DNA of 64,000 nt from DASXKD01 sp963707905 (GTDB lineage Bacteria > Actinomycetota > Actinomycetes > Streptosporangiales > Streptosporangiaceae), in NCBI GenBank assembly GCA_963707905.1, contig CAVPSA010000047.1:156170-220169 (forward strand). The letters run 5' to 3'. Below are positions 8,235-16,965 of this stretch, in pieces. The position numbers and the translations under genes are program-made. The first letter of the stretch is position 1, and the number at the start of each line of letters is the position of its first letter. The notes beneath the pieces are model-generated. The model worked only from the letters and a program-made list of their open reading frames with translations, had not been told where the DNA came from and searched no databases.

Positions 8235-8987
8235 GTGATCCCCGACCGGAACAGCCCGTTGCCGCTGTGGGCCCAGGTGCTCGGCGACCTGCGGGGCCGG
8301 CTGGCCAGAGGCGAGTTCACCGGGCGGTTCCCCGGAGATGAGGAGCTCAGGGAGACCTACGGGGTGAGCCGCCACACCGTCAGGGAGGCGGTCCGCCGGC
8401 TGCAGGCCGAAGGGGTCATCGAGCGCGGCCGCGGCAGGGGAACATTCGTCACCGGGGCGCTGATCGAGCAGCCGCTTGGCGCGCTGTACAGCCTGTTCCG
8501 CTCCGTGGAGGCCCAGGGTTACGTGCAGCGCAGCGTCGTGCGTCACCTTGAGGAGCGGTGCGACGAGGAAGCCGCCAAGGTGCTCGGCCGGGCACCGGAC
8601 GAGCCGCTGGTCTACCTGGAGCGGCTGCGGCTGGCCGACGACCAGCCGATCGTGCTGGACTGCTCCTGGCTTCCGGCCACGCTGGCCCGGCCGTTGCTCG
8701 AGGTCGACTTCACCCGTACCGCGCTGTACCACGAACTGCACGCCCAGTGCGGGCTGTGGCCCGACGCCGGCTGGGAGCGGCTGCGGCCCGTGCTGCCCAC
8801 CGCCGAGCAGCGGGATCTGCTCGGCCTCGGTGCCCGCACGCCGGCGCTCGCCATCGAGCGGCGGGCCACCAGCCACGGGACCCCGGTGGAATGGCGGCAT
8901 GGCCTGGTGCGGGCCGACCGGTTCAGCTATGTCGCCCGGTGGGCCGCCGAGGATCGCGGTGCCGGCTTCGAGCCTGCCGGGCCGTAA
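8235..8987 (+). CDS. GntR family regulator with UTRA domain
   Basis: 250 residues. The N-terminal winged helix (residues 5-75) carries GVSRHTVREAVRRLQAEGVIERGRGRGTFV, shown here as the pattern VSRHTVREAVRRL followed by the wing RGRGTF. Residues about 85-235 form a UTRA ligand-binding domain of the HutC subfamily, with the conserved PLVYLERLRLADDQPI segment. HutC-type regulators sense sugars, amino acids or other small metabolites. The GTG at 8235 directly follows a GGGAGG run, leaving an unusually short ribosome-site spacing. The Acg-type gene begins 20 bp after its stop and may be co-transcribed. Confidence 0.87.
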   Translation: MIPDRNSPLPLWAQVLGDLRGRLARGEFTGRFPGDEELRETYGVSRHTVREAVRRLQAEGVIERGRGRGTFVTGALIEQPLGALYSLFRSVEAQGYVQRSVVRHLEERCDEEAAKVLGRAPDEPLVYLERLRLADDQPIVLDCSWLPATLARPLLEVDFTRTALYHELHAQCGLWPDAGWERLRPVLPTAEQRDLLGLGARTPALAIERRATSHGTPVEWRHGLVRADRFSYVARWAAEDRGAGFEPAGP

Positions 8988-9007
8988 GCATCCCGCAGAA
9001 AGGACCA

Positions 9008-10025
9008 ATGTCCCTACTGATCGGGGGGACCACCGGCCAGCATAGATGCATGTCGCAGGAAGGCCTGGGCGAGACGCAGATCATTCAGATACTGCACGCG
9101 GCAACCCTGGCCCCGTCGATGCACAACACCCAGCCATGGCGTTTCCAGGTTGAGCCGTGCACCGAGACCATCAAGCTCTTCGCCGACCCGGACCGGATGC
9201 TGCCGCGTAGCGACCCGCACGGCCGCGCGGTGCACATCGGCTGCGGCGCCGCACTGTTCAACCTGCGCGTTGCGGTGGCGATGGCGGGCAGGCAGGCCAT
9301 GGTCCGGCTGCTCCCCGCGGCAGCCGAGCCGTTGCTGCTCGCGACCGTCCGGCTCGGCGGCCCGCACCGCCCGGATGAGGCAGACCGGGAGCTGTCCGCG
9401 GCAATTCCGGCACGGCGCACCAACCGCGGCCCGTACAGCAACCGCCCGGTGCCTCCTGGAGTGCTTGCCGAACTGGCAGAGGCGGCCCAGTTCGAGGGGG
9501 CGGCGCTGTCCCTGCCCGGGCACGACGAGACGAACCGGCTGCTGCGGCTGATCGCGGATGCCGAATGCGATCTGATCGGGGATCCTGGCTACCGCGACGA
9601 GCTGGCCCGGTGGGTCGGCGGTGAGCGCGACAAGGACGGCATTCCCGGCCGGCGCCACGGGCCCGCGGGATCCGAGCGGCCACACGCCGGTGCGCGACTT
9701 CCTGCCCGGCCACACGGCCGGCTACGCCTGGTTCGAGGAGCAGCCTCAGCTCGCCGTGCTGTCCACCGCCGGCAGCACCCGGATGGACTGGCTGCGCGCC
9801 GGGCAGGCCCTGCAGCGGGTGCTGCTGACCGCCACGCAGCACGGCATCGCCACAAGCCCGCTTACCCAGCCACTGGAGACCGGTGACGCATGGCAGGTGC
9901 GCGATCCGGTGTCCGGCCGGGGCACCCCGCAACTGATCCTGCGGATCGGATACGGCCTGCCGGCACCAGCCACACCGCGCCGCCCGGTCTCCGACGTGCT
10001 TGACACCGCACCTCCGGGCAAGTAA
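9008..10025 (+). pseudogene. Acg-type nitroreductase-like protein, frameshifted
   Basis: The first part (9008 to about 9648) encodes MSLLIGGTTGQHRCMSQEG, then LHAATLAPSMHNTQPWRF, the flavin-binding start of the Acg/Rv2032 nitroreductase-like family, and continues to DKDGIP. The expected continuation GPRDPSGHTPVRDFLPGH is in the next forward frame and runs to 10025, ending in DVLDTAPPGK. One extra base around 9644-9650, in a run of GC palindromes, would explain the break. Joined, the protein would be about 338 residues, normal for the family. AAAGGA precedes the ATG. It is either a real recent mutation or a sequencing error. In mycobacteria the family belongs to the dormancy regulon. Confidence 0.75.
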
Positions 10026-10086
10026 TCCCGCAGGGGCGTGGTAGGCCGCACGCAGTGGCCACCCGCCCGCGGGAAGGAGCATCACG

Positions 10087-10941
10087 GTGGCACCAAAGAA
10101 TGGGAAGAGCGGGAAGCGGGGCACTCCGGACACGGCGGAAGAGATCGTGCGGATGCCCAGGAAGATCTACGAGAAGGAGCTGTTCCGGCTCCAGGCCGAG
10201 CTGGTGAAGCTGCAGGAGTGGGTGCGCACCGAGGGTGCCCGGCTGGTGGTGGTCTTCGAGGGCAGGGACGCGGCGGGCAAGGGAAGCACTATCAAGCGGG
10301 TCACCGAGTACCTCAACCCGCGCGTTGCCAGGATCGCCGCCCTGCCGGCGCCGACCGAGCGGCAGCAGACCCAGTGGTACTTCCAGCGGTATGTGGATCA
10401 CCTGCCCGCCGCCGGCGAGGTCGTGCTGTTCGACCGGAGCTGGTACAACCGGGCCGGGGTCGAGCACGTCATGGGGTTCTGCACCAAGGAGGAGTACAGC
10501 CGGTTCCTGCACCAGTGCCCGATCTTCGAGCGGCTCCTCGTCGAGGACGGCATCCTGCTGCGCAAGTACTGGTTCTCGGTGAGCGACTCCGAGCAGGAGC
10601 GCCGGTTCCGCTCCAGGCTGGAGGACCCGATGCGGCGCTGGAAGCTCTCTCCGATGGATCTGGAGTCGATCACCCGCTGGGAGGACTACTCGCGGGCAAA
10701 GGACGAGATGTTCGTGCACACCGACATCCCCGAGGCGCCCTGGTTCGTGGTGGACAGCGCGGACAAGCGGCGCGCGCGGATCAACATGATCGCCCACCTG
10801 CTCGGCACCCTCGCCTACCACGACGTGCAGCGCAGGCCGCTGGCGCTGCCGCCGCGGCCGGCTCCGCAGGGCTATGTGCGTGCTCCGCGCGAGTCGCAGA
10901 CCTATGTGCCCGACCACGCCGCCGAGATCCTGGCCGGCTGA
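10087..10941 (+). CDS. ppk2: Polyphosphate kinase 2
   Basis: 284 residues from the GTG at 10087, with GGAAGGAG upstream. Walker A is GRDAAGKGS at residues 59-67, Walker B/lid is FDRSWYNRAGVE at 115-126, and the catalytic core continues through RWEDYSRAKDEMF. PPK2 enzymes transfer phosphate between polyphosphate and nucleoside mono- or diphosphates; this single-domain form with VRMPRKIYEKEL at the N-terminus matches the short class acting on NDPs. Cytosolic. It follows the broken Acg gene; in mycobacteria dormancy genes and polyphosphate metabolism are linked, but no operator is evident here. Confidence 0.93.
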   Translation: MAPKNGKSGKRGTPDTAEEIVRMPRKIYEKELFRLQAELVKLQEWVRTEGARLVVVFEGRDAAGKGSTIKRVTEYLNPRVARIAALPAPTERQQTQWYFQRYVDHLPAAGEVVLFDRSWYNRAGVEHVMGFCTKEEYSRFLHQCPIFERLLVEDGILLRKYWFSVSDSEQERRFRSRLEDPMRRWKLSPMDLESITRWEDYSRAKDEMFVHTDIPEAPWFVVDSADKRRARINMIAHLLGTLAYHDVQRRPLALPPRPAPQGYVRAPRESQTYVPDHAAEILAG

Positions 10942-11009
10942 ATAGGATTGGCGCCGTCTTAAGCGTTTCCTGCGCTATCGCCTGACCTGTGCAGATGAGG
11001 GGATGCTTG

Positions 11010-12491
11010 ATGGATTCTCGGGGACAGATCACCCGGCGCACCGCGCTGCGGCAGGCCGGCGCGCTGGCTGCGGCCGTGGCAGCGCTGGAGGCGGCCGGGC
11101 CGCTCGCCTTCGTGCCGCAGCGGGCGCTCGCGGCTGCCACTCCGTCGGACATCCAGTTCGATATCTCCGCTTTTCTCTCCTCGCCGCCGCAGACCTTCGG
11201 CAGCGGGGTGAAGTTCCAGTTGCCTCCGGTGCACACGATCTTCCTGACGGCGGCCCTGGAGCGCACCCCGGCCAAGGCCGACCAGGTGGAGCTGGACCGG
11301 GTGCTGGCCGCGCTGGAGGCGGCCTATCCCTGGGGTGCGGCGAACCTGGTCACGTTCGTGTCCTACGGGCTGTCGTACTTCAGCAGGCTGCCCGGCGGGC
11401 TGCACGGAAGCCTGGTGTCCGGGCATATGCCCCGGCTGGTGTCCGACCACAGCCAATATGTGCTCCAGGATGCGGTGCCGGGCCCGACCGACGTCAGCCC
11501 GGCCAACCCGCACATCCGCAAGCTCCGGTACAACGTGGATGTCACGATCGAGCACAACGACCTGCTGTTCACGCTGCGCAGCGACAACGCGGCGTTCCTC
11601 ACCGACGTGCTGGCCTGGCTCGGTGGCAGCGGCAAGCTGCGCGGCAAGGCGGTCGCCTCGCCCGCCTGGACCGGGCTGCTCAGCTTCACCTCGAGCCGGC
11701 ACATGTTCGTGCAGATGGGCCTGCCGAAGTCGATCGCCAAGCAGCACGCCCTGCCCTTCGCGGACTTCATCCAGCACCAGTCACCCATGTGGATGGGGTT
11801 CGCCGACCAGCAGGTCAACGGCTCCGGCCCGGCTCCCATCTGTACTTTCGCGGGCAATCCCGCAGCCCACCTGACCACCGCTACGGCCGGCGACTACTTC
11901 GATCTCGGCGCCGTACAGCACCTGTCCCACCTGATCCTGGACATGCTGCAGTTCTTCGCCATGAAGACGCCGACTGCCAAGCCGGGCGCCGACGGCACGT
12001 TCGTCCAGCGGGTGCAGTACGCGTTCCACGCACCGAACCTGGTGCCGGGTAACAAGGACCAGTTCACCGACGGCGGCGGGCCGTCGCTGCTGCCCAACCA
12101 GAACCGGGGACCGCACTACGCCGAGCAGACCGCCGAGGGCATCGGCACCAACAACGGGGAACAGCGGATGGGTCACCTGTCCTGCCTGCAGCGGTCCTCC
12201 CGGGCCAGCGACGGGACACCCATCCACCTGCGCATGGACGGCCCCGGTTTCGACGCCATGGACGTTCCCGGCGGCGGCAGCCTGCCCAAGCTGCAGTTCA
12301 CGATCTTCGTGCCGACCGCGCAGTTCTTCAAAACCCTGCGCAGCCACCAGGCATCGCTCGACCTGCAGAACGAGTTCGGCGTAGACCCGACGGCCAACGG
12401 GCTTGAGCGCTTCATCACCGCGACCCGGCGGCAGAACTTCCTCATCCCGCCGCGCCGCCACCGGGCGTTCCCGCTGATCGAACTCACTTGA
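11010..12491 (+). CDS. Tat-exported protein of unknown function (DUF7405/Dyp-peroxidase-like)
   Basis: 493 residues from the ATG at 11010, preceded by GAGGGGA; an in-frame GTG at 10989 is a poorer choice. The twin-arginine motif ITRRTALRQAGALAAA near residues 7-22 precedes a hydrophobic stretch ending LAAAT, a typical Tat signal. The mature part has an RKLRYNVDVTIEHNDLLFTLRSD segment (given here as RYNVDVTIEHNDLLF), a GHLSCLQRSSRA motif, and a C-terminus with PRRHRAFPLIEL. The overall arrangement recalls proteins distantly related to Dyp-type peroxidases; haem binding is not proven. A long perfect hairpin at 12504-12543 ends the unit. Confidence 0.65.
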   Translation: MDSRGQITRRTALRQAGALAAAVAALEAAGPLAFVPQRALAAATPSDIQFDISAFLSSPPQTFGSGVKFQLPPVHTIFLTAALERTPAKADQVELDRVLAALEAAYPWGAANLVTFVSYGLSYFSRLPGGLHGSLVSGHMPRLVSDHSQYVLQDAVPGPTDVSPANPHIRKLRYNVDVTIEHNDLLFTLRSDNAAFLTDVLAWLGGSGKLRGKAVASPAWTGLLSFTSSRHMFVQMGLPKSIAKQHALPFADFIQHQSPMWMGFADQQVNGSGPAPICTFAGNPAAHLTTATAGDYFDLGAVQHLSHLILDMLQFFAMKTPTAKPGADGTFVQRVQYAFHAPNLVPGNKDQFTDGGGPSLLPNQNRGPHYAEQTAEGIGTNNGEQRMGHLSCLQRSSRASDGTPIHLRMDGPGFDAMDVPGGGSLPKLQFTIFVPTAQFFKTLRSHQASLDLQNEFGVDPTANGLERFITATRRQNFLIPPRRHRAFPLIELT

Positions 12492-12503
12492 GCCAGGGAC
12501 AAG

Positions 12504-12543
12504 ACCGCACCGGCCGGGGCGGTCGGTGCCCGGCCGGTGCGGT
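12504..12543 (+). terminator. Strong GC hairpin terminator
   Basis: A 15-bp perfect stem (12504-12518 with 12529-12543, arms starting ACCGCACCGGCCGGG) and a 10-nt loop, 13 bp after the stop of the Tat-exported protein gene. There is no T-run, as is usual in actinobacteria. It lies between convergent genes and could act both ways. Confidence 0.75.
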
Positions 12544-12555
12544 GGCTGGTGTGGC

Positions 12556-12651
12556 CCGGGGGTCGCTCCCCAGGGCCAGCGGGGCCCCGGCCCGGTGACG
12601 AAGGAACCGGGCCGTAGGCCATCGGGGGGTTCCGGGGGGTCGCTCCCCCGG
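12556..12651 (+). repeat. Two-hairpin intergenic element, copy 2
   Basis: Hairpin A: stem 12589-12595 with 12607-12613 (GGCCCGG and CCGGGCC) around the loop TGACGAAGGAA. The loop matches copy 1 although the stem sequence differs and still pairs. Hairpin B: 12632-12639 with 12644-12651, identical to copy 1, then ACTAGCA. A partial extra copy of hairpin B lies at about 12556-12575. The element fills the gap between convergent genes ending at 12491 and 12662. Confidence 0.8.
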
Positions 12652-12661
12652 ACTAGCACAG

Positions 12662-13435
12662 CTACTTGGTGAACGACTTCAGTTCCTCGTGAACCAGCAC
12701 GCCCCCGACCGTGCCCTTGTTGAGGACCTCGGACTGCACCGGGCCGACACCCGGGGCCAGCCAGGTGCGGACCACGGTGTTCACCCGGTGGCCGAGGACG
12801 CTTTCTGTCATGGTCTGCTGCACCACGCTGGCCTGGTAGGTCCCGGCCGGCACGGTCACGCTCTGCGTCCCGTCGCCCTTGACCGTGACGTGGACCTTCT
12901 CGTTGATCGTCTGGCCACCGATCTTGATCGAGATGGAGAGCACCGAGGAGTGCGACTGGCCTGAGGCGATTTCCGCCGCGGACGGCCACACGATGCTGCC
13001 CGACTTGATCGTGACCTTGCCCCCTTCGAGCTGCGTGAAGGGAACGCCGATGGAGCCGTCCGAGTAGAACATGTAGGTCAGCTGGGTGGGCTTGCTCACC
13101 CCGGCGATGTGGCTGGCGTCCGTCATGGTGACCAGGCTGCCGCCGGACACCGGCTTGACGGCCTTGATCGTGTTCGTGGTCGTGGAGGAGCCGAGGCTGC
13201 CAAGGTGGTCGGCGTACACCCACTTCTCGCCGACGGCGACAGGGAACAGGGTTGAGCCCGCCGTCGTGGTCGTGCCGCCAGAGGAGGACGAATTGCTGGA
13301 CTGGGTGCTGCCGCCACCGGACCCGCCGGAGCCGCCAGATCCGCCCGAACTGCCTGAGCCGCCTCCGCACCCGGCTGCGAGCAGTGCCGCCACCGCCAGG
13401 GCGCCGGCCATCCGGCCGGGAAAGTGAACATCCAT
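12662..13435 (-). CDS. Secreted lipoprotein, unknown function
   Basis: 257 residues; the ATG at 13435 has AAAGGA upstream. Signal peptide MDVHFPGRMAGALAVAALLA is followed by the lipobox LLAAGC (Cys23), then a Gly/Ser-rich linker to about residue 60. The mature domain (residues 63-257) is rich in beta-forming segments: a VGEKWVYADHLG start, a VPAGTYQASVVQQ segment and a TWLAPGVGPVQSEV region, which resemble small beta-sandwich lipoproteins of unknown role. Anchored outside the membrane. Gene order suggests pairing with the AIM24-like gene 39 bp upstream on the same strand. Confidence 0.78.
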   Translation of the reverse strand: MDVHFPGRMAGALAVAALLAAGCGGGSGSSGGSGGSGGSGGGSTQSSNSSSSGGTTTTAGSTLFPVAVGEKWVYADHLGSLGSSTTTNTIKAVKPVSGGSLVTMTDASHIAGVSKPTQLTYMFYSDGSIGVPFTQLEGGKVTIKSGSIVWPSAAEIASGQSHSSVLSISIKIGGQTINEKVHVTVKGDGTQSVTVPAGTYQASVVQQTMTESVLGHRVNTVVRTWLAPGVGPVQSEVLNKGTVGGVLVHEELKSFTK

Positions 13436-13474
13436 TGTCTTGTCCTTTGTGGTTGAAGTGACGAAGTCGGCTGC

Positions 13475-14227
13475 TCAGCGCAGCAGGTCGCCGATGATCC
13501 CGCCGGCCACGCCGCTCTCGGTGGCGGAGTGGCCGTCGCCTTGCGCCCGGGGGAGGTAGGGCGCCAACGAAGCGGCGAGCACGGGCAGCGGCATCGACTG
13601 CAGCCATACGGCGCCAGGGCCGGACAGCACCGCGAAGTGATGTGTATCGCCGCCGAAGTACCGGTTGGTGACCCCCGGGACCCGCATCACCTGGAAGGAG
13701 ACCGAGGCGGTGAACATCCCCACATGCCCGGGATGCGCCCGCAGCGACTGACCGGGGACAAGGTCGTACCTGACCACCTCACCGGCCAGCTCGATCCAGG
13801 CCCGGCCCTGGCCGGCCACCCGTTGCAGCACGAAACCCTCGCCGCTGAAGATCCCGGCGGAGAAGGACTGCTGGAATCCGGCGGAGATCTCGATCCCCGC
13901 GGTGCCGGCCAGGAACCCGTGCCGGTGCACCAGGTACTCGTGCTGTGGGCCGACGTCGATGCCGAGGATGCTGCCCGGCAGCTTCGCCGCGAACGCGATG
14001 GTCCCGGCGCTGTCGGTGGCGGTGTAGCTGGACAGGAAAAGCGTGCCGCCGCCGGCCGCGCGCTTCAGCGCACCCACGATCCCAGTGCCGCCGCCGCCCA
14101 TGCCGGTGGACATCTGGATCGAGTCGGTCATCCAGGAGAACTCCCCGGCCTCGGCCACGACGCTCTCCCCCGGGCTGAGGGAGATCGACAGCACCGGGAG
14201 CGCCGTGCCCAGCAGCTGCTCTTCCAT
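13475..14227 (-). CDS. AIM24 / TIGR00266 family protein
   Basis: 250 residues from the ATG at 14227, which has AAAGGA upstream; the frame is open further to 14305 without a ribosome site. The fold is the tubby-like beta-barrel of the AIM24 family: ESVVAEAGEFSWMTDSIQM near the start, a GTGIVGALKRAAGGG turn, GSILGIDVGPQHEYLVHRH and a C-terminal GVAGGIIGDLL. Bacterial members are of unknown function and are often linked to membrane or stress phenotypes. It is upstream of the lipoprotein gene and follows a terminator hairpin at 14270-14292. Confidence 0.85.
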   Translation of the reverse strand: MEEQLLGTALPVLSISLSPGESVVAEAGEFSWMTDSIQMSTGMGGGGTGIVGALKRAAGGGTLFLSSYTATDSAGTIAFAAKLPGSILGIDVGPQHEYLVHRHGFLAGTAGIEISAGFQQSFSAGIFSGEGFVLQRVAGQGRAWIELAGEVVRYDLVPGQSLRAHPGHVGMFTASVSFQVMRVPGVTNRYFGGDTHHFAVLSGPGAVWLQSMPLPVLAASLAPYLPRAQGDGHSATESGVAGGIIGDLLR

Positions 14228-14269
14228 GGCGGTCCTTTCGGTGAGCGTATATTCGCCGCCCCGGCGGGC

Positions 14270-14292
14270 CCGGGCCCCGGTACCGGGCCCGG
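14270..14292 (-). terminator. GC hairpin after the XRE/LuxR gene
   Basis: Arms CCGGGCCC (14270-14277) and GGGCCCGG (14285-14292) form an 8-bp stem with a 7-nt loop. It lies in the gap between the stop of the large regulator (14402) and the start of the AIM24-like gene, so it likely separates the two transcripts. Confidence 0.5.
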
Positions 14293-14401
14293 CGCGGCGA
14301 GTCACAGGTATTTATAGGCCGCGGGGACGGCGCACCGAATCCTGGCAACCATGTATTCGCGGCCGGGGCAGATGGGTGCCGATGGCGGCCGTGGCGCGGA
14401 G

Positions 14402-16885
14402 TTATAACACCGGTGGTGCCGGCGTGGCAGTCAGGCCATGGGCCATGGCGTAGCGCGTGGCCTCGACCCGCCCGGTCACCCCGAGCTTGCGGTACACCGT
14501 CGCGAGGTGCCGTTCCACCGTCGCGGGGCTCAGGTAGAGCTGACCGGCGATCTCCTTGTTGGACAGGCCGGAGGCGAGCAGCCTGAGTACCTCCGCCTGG
14601 CGGGCGGTGAGCCCATCGGGCAGTGCCACCGCCGCACCGGCCTCGGCGAGGGCCGCGCGGACCTCGGCCAGCCGCTGCGGGTTCGCGATCTCGGCAGCCA
14701 GCGCCTCGGCGGCGCGCAACTGCCGCAGCGCGTCCGCGGTCCGGCCCAGCTGGTGCCAGGCCCGGCCCAGCCCGATCATGTCCTCCACGGTGTCGTGCGG
14801 GTGCCCCGCGTCGCGGTGGGCGGCCGCCGCTGCCTGGAAGTGCCCGGCTGCCTTGGCCCAGTCGCGTTCCCGTGCCGCGAGGTTGCCCTGGCTGCACCGC
14901 AGCGTGCCGATGAGCTGCGGATTGCCGATGCCCTCGGCCAGCTCGGCGGCCTCGGCCAGAGCCCGCCTGGCGGGCTCCCACTGCCCGCTGCGGATCAGCA
15001 GGTCGGCGAGGTTGGCCAGGCCGATCGCCAGCGACCGCTGCTCGCCGAGCTGCCTCTTGATGACCAGGGCCTGCTCGAACAGCTCACGCGCCCGGTCCAG
15101 TTCCCCGTCGTCCACCTCAAGCAGCGCCATGTTGTTCAGTGCGACGGAAACGCCGCGGCGGTCGCCTGCCGACGCCCGCAGGTCCATCGCGGCCTGGAAG
15201 CTGCGCCGGGCGGCGGCACGGTCGCCCAGATAGCGGTGCGCCGAGCCGACCACGGTGGCGGCGTGTGCCATCAGCTCCCGCTGGCCGAGTGGCTCGAACA
15301 CGGCCAGGGCCTGCTGGCCCTGGCGGATCGCCGCGGCGTAGTCGCCGTTCTCCGCGGCCAGCACCGCGGCCGAGCACAGCGCCCGGCCGGCCAGTTCGTC
15401 CCGGCGCTGCCCGGCCCGGGCCAGGAAGGTGGCCAGCCATGCCCGGCCCGCCGCCAGCCGGCCACTGACCAGCCACCATCGCCACAGCGCCGCGCCCATC
15501 GCCAGGCCCAGGTCGATGTCGGCGGCCTCGTCCGCCCACGTCAGCGCGACATCGAGGTCGGCCAGCGCGGCCGCCAGCCGGGTGGTCCAGCGGGCCACGT
15601 CAGGACCGGCCATGCCCTCCTCGCTGTCGACGGCGAGCTGGGCGAAATGCACCGCGTGGGCACGCCGTAGCTGCGGTCCCTCGCCGGTCTCATCAAGCCG
15701 GGCCGCGGCGAAGCTGCGCAGCGTCTCCAGCATGGCGAACCTGTTGTGCTCTTCACCAGGGATGACCACCAGCCAGGAGGAGTCGACGAGGCCGCGGATC
15801 AGGTGCGCGGGCGTGCCCGGCGCAGCTGATCCGCGGACGGCCCGCACGTCGTCTGCCGTGAACGGCCCGGCGAACACGCTCAGTGCGGGCAGCAGGCGCT
15901 GCTGCCCGGGGCTGAGCAGGTCATAACTTGTCCGCACGACGTCGACGAGCCTGCGGCCCCGCGGCTGGCTGCTGGGCTCAGCGTCGAGCAGCACCGCCCT
16001 TTGGGTGAGGATCTCCGGCACCGACAGGGTGCCGACCCAGCCCGCGATCAGCTCGATAGCGAGCGGCAGGCCGTCGAGGCGGCGGCACAGCTCCGCGATG
16101 GCATGCGGTGCGACGTCGGCGCTGGCGAAGCCCGGCATCCGCTCGTGTGCCCTGGCGATGAACAGCCGCACCGCGTCGCTGGCCGCGATGTCGGAGGCAC
16201 CCGCCGCGGCGGATGGGCACTCCAGTGGCGGGACGGTCCAGCACACCTCGCCGGGCACGCCGAGCACGACCCGGCTGGTGACCACGATCCGCAGCCCGGC
16301 TACGGCGGCGAGCAGCTGGCCGGCCAGCTCCGCGACCGCGTCACGCAGGTGCTCCGCGCCGTCGAGCAGCAGCAGCCGCGGCGCCGCCGCCAGCGCCGCG
16401 GCCAGGCACTCCTGAAGGCTCAGCCCGGGCTGATCGCGCACCCGCAGGCAGCTCGCCACCGCCGGGACCAGCGAGACCGGCTGGCGCACCGGTTCGAGCG
16501 GGACGAACGCCACCCCGGCCGCCGGGCTGCCCTGGCGGATCGCCTCGACGGCCAGCCGGGTCTTTCCGGCTCCACCGGGACCAACCAGGCTGACCAGCCG
16601 GGACGTCGCGATGATCTGGGTCAGCTCGGTGAGTTCGGCGGCGCGGCCGATGAAGCTCGACTGGGCGACCGGCAGCCCGGCCGTGGGCGGCCCTTCGGCG
16701 GCGGCGCGCGCCTCGAACTCGGCCAGGGCGCGGCTGGCCCGCGCCGACATCTGGGTGCGCCCGGACTCCCAGCGGTTGACGGTGGCGAATGACACGCCCA
16801 GTTGCCGCGCGAGCTGTTCCTGGGACAAGCCCAGCCTGGTGCGCAGCCGCTGAATCCGCCCGGCCGGATCGGGGTCGCCACCCAC
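14402..16885 (-). CDS. Regulator with XRE HTH, NB-ARC ATPase, TPRs and LuxR HTH
   Basis: 827 residues. Order: XRE helix-turn-helix (about 8-60, RLRTRLGLSQEQLARQLGVS), P-loop ATPase of the NB-ARC/STAND type (from about 78; Walker A GPGGAGKTRL, Walker B RLLLLDG), a tetratricopeptide-like region (about 440-730) and a C-terminal LuxR HTH (about 765-815) with LTARQAEVLRLLASGLSNKEIA. DNA-binding domains at both ends are uncommon among LAL/SARP-type regulators. GTG start at 16885. Its target is unknown; the sugar operon begins 81 bp upstream on the same strand but is a separate unit by content. Confidence 0.88.
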   Translation of the reverse strand: MGGDPDPAGRIQRLRTRLGLSQEQLARQLGVSFATVNRWESGRTQMSARASRALAEFEARAAAEGPPTAGLPVAQSSFIGRAAELTELTQIIATSRLVSLVGPGGAGKTRLAVEAIRQGSPAAGVAFVPLEPVRQPVSLVPAVASCLRVRDQPGLSLQECLAAALAAAPRLLLLDGAEHLRDAVAELAGQLLAAVAGLRIVVTSRVVLGVPGEVCWTVPPLECPSAAAGASDIAASDAVRLFIARAHERMPGFASADVAPHAIAELCRRLDGLPLAIELIAGWVGTLSVPEILTQRAVLLDAEPSSQPRGRRLVDVVRTSYDLLSPGQQRLLPALSVFAGPFTADDVRAVRGSAAPGTPAHLIRGLVDSSWLVVIPGEEHNRFAMLETLRSFAAARLDETGEGPQLRRAHAVHFAQLAVDSEEGMAGPDVARWTTRLAAALADLDVALTWADEAADIDLGLAMGAALWRWWLVSGRLAAGRAWLATFLARAGQRRDELAGRALCSAAVLAAENGDYAAAIRQGQQALAVFEPLGQRELMAHAATVVGSAHRYLGDRAAARRSFQAAMDLRASAGDRRGVSVALNNMALLEVDDGELDRARELFEQALVIKRQLGEQRSLAIGLANLADLLIRSGQWEPARRALAEAAELAEGIGNPQLIGTLRCSQGNLAARERDWAKAAGHFQAAAAAHRDAGHPHDTVEDMIGLGRAWHQLGRTADALRQLRAAEALAAEIANPQRLAEVRAALAEAGAAVALPDGLTARQAEVLRLLASGLSNKEIAGQLYLSPATVERHLATVYRKLGVTGRVEATRYAMAHGLTATPAPPVL

Positions 16886-16965
16886 GCCGAAAGCTTACGG
16901 CGCGGTACCGCTCGCGGCGGGGCAGACGGCCGGCCCCGGCCGCCGTTCGGCAATATAAAAAGTCA

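Noticed and set aside
8558..9886. One continuous frame of 442 codons covering the end of the GntR gene and the Acg gene
   Set aside because: Only the part after 9008 resembles a protein family; the part before is an out-of-frame reading of the GntR gene.
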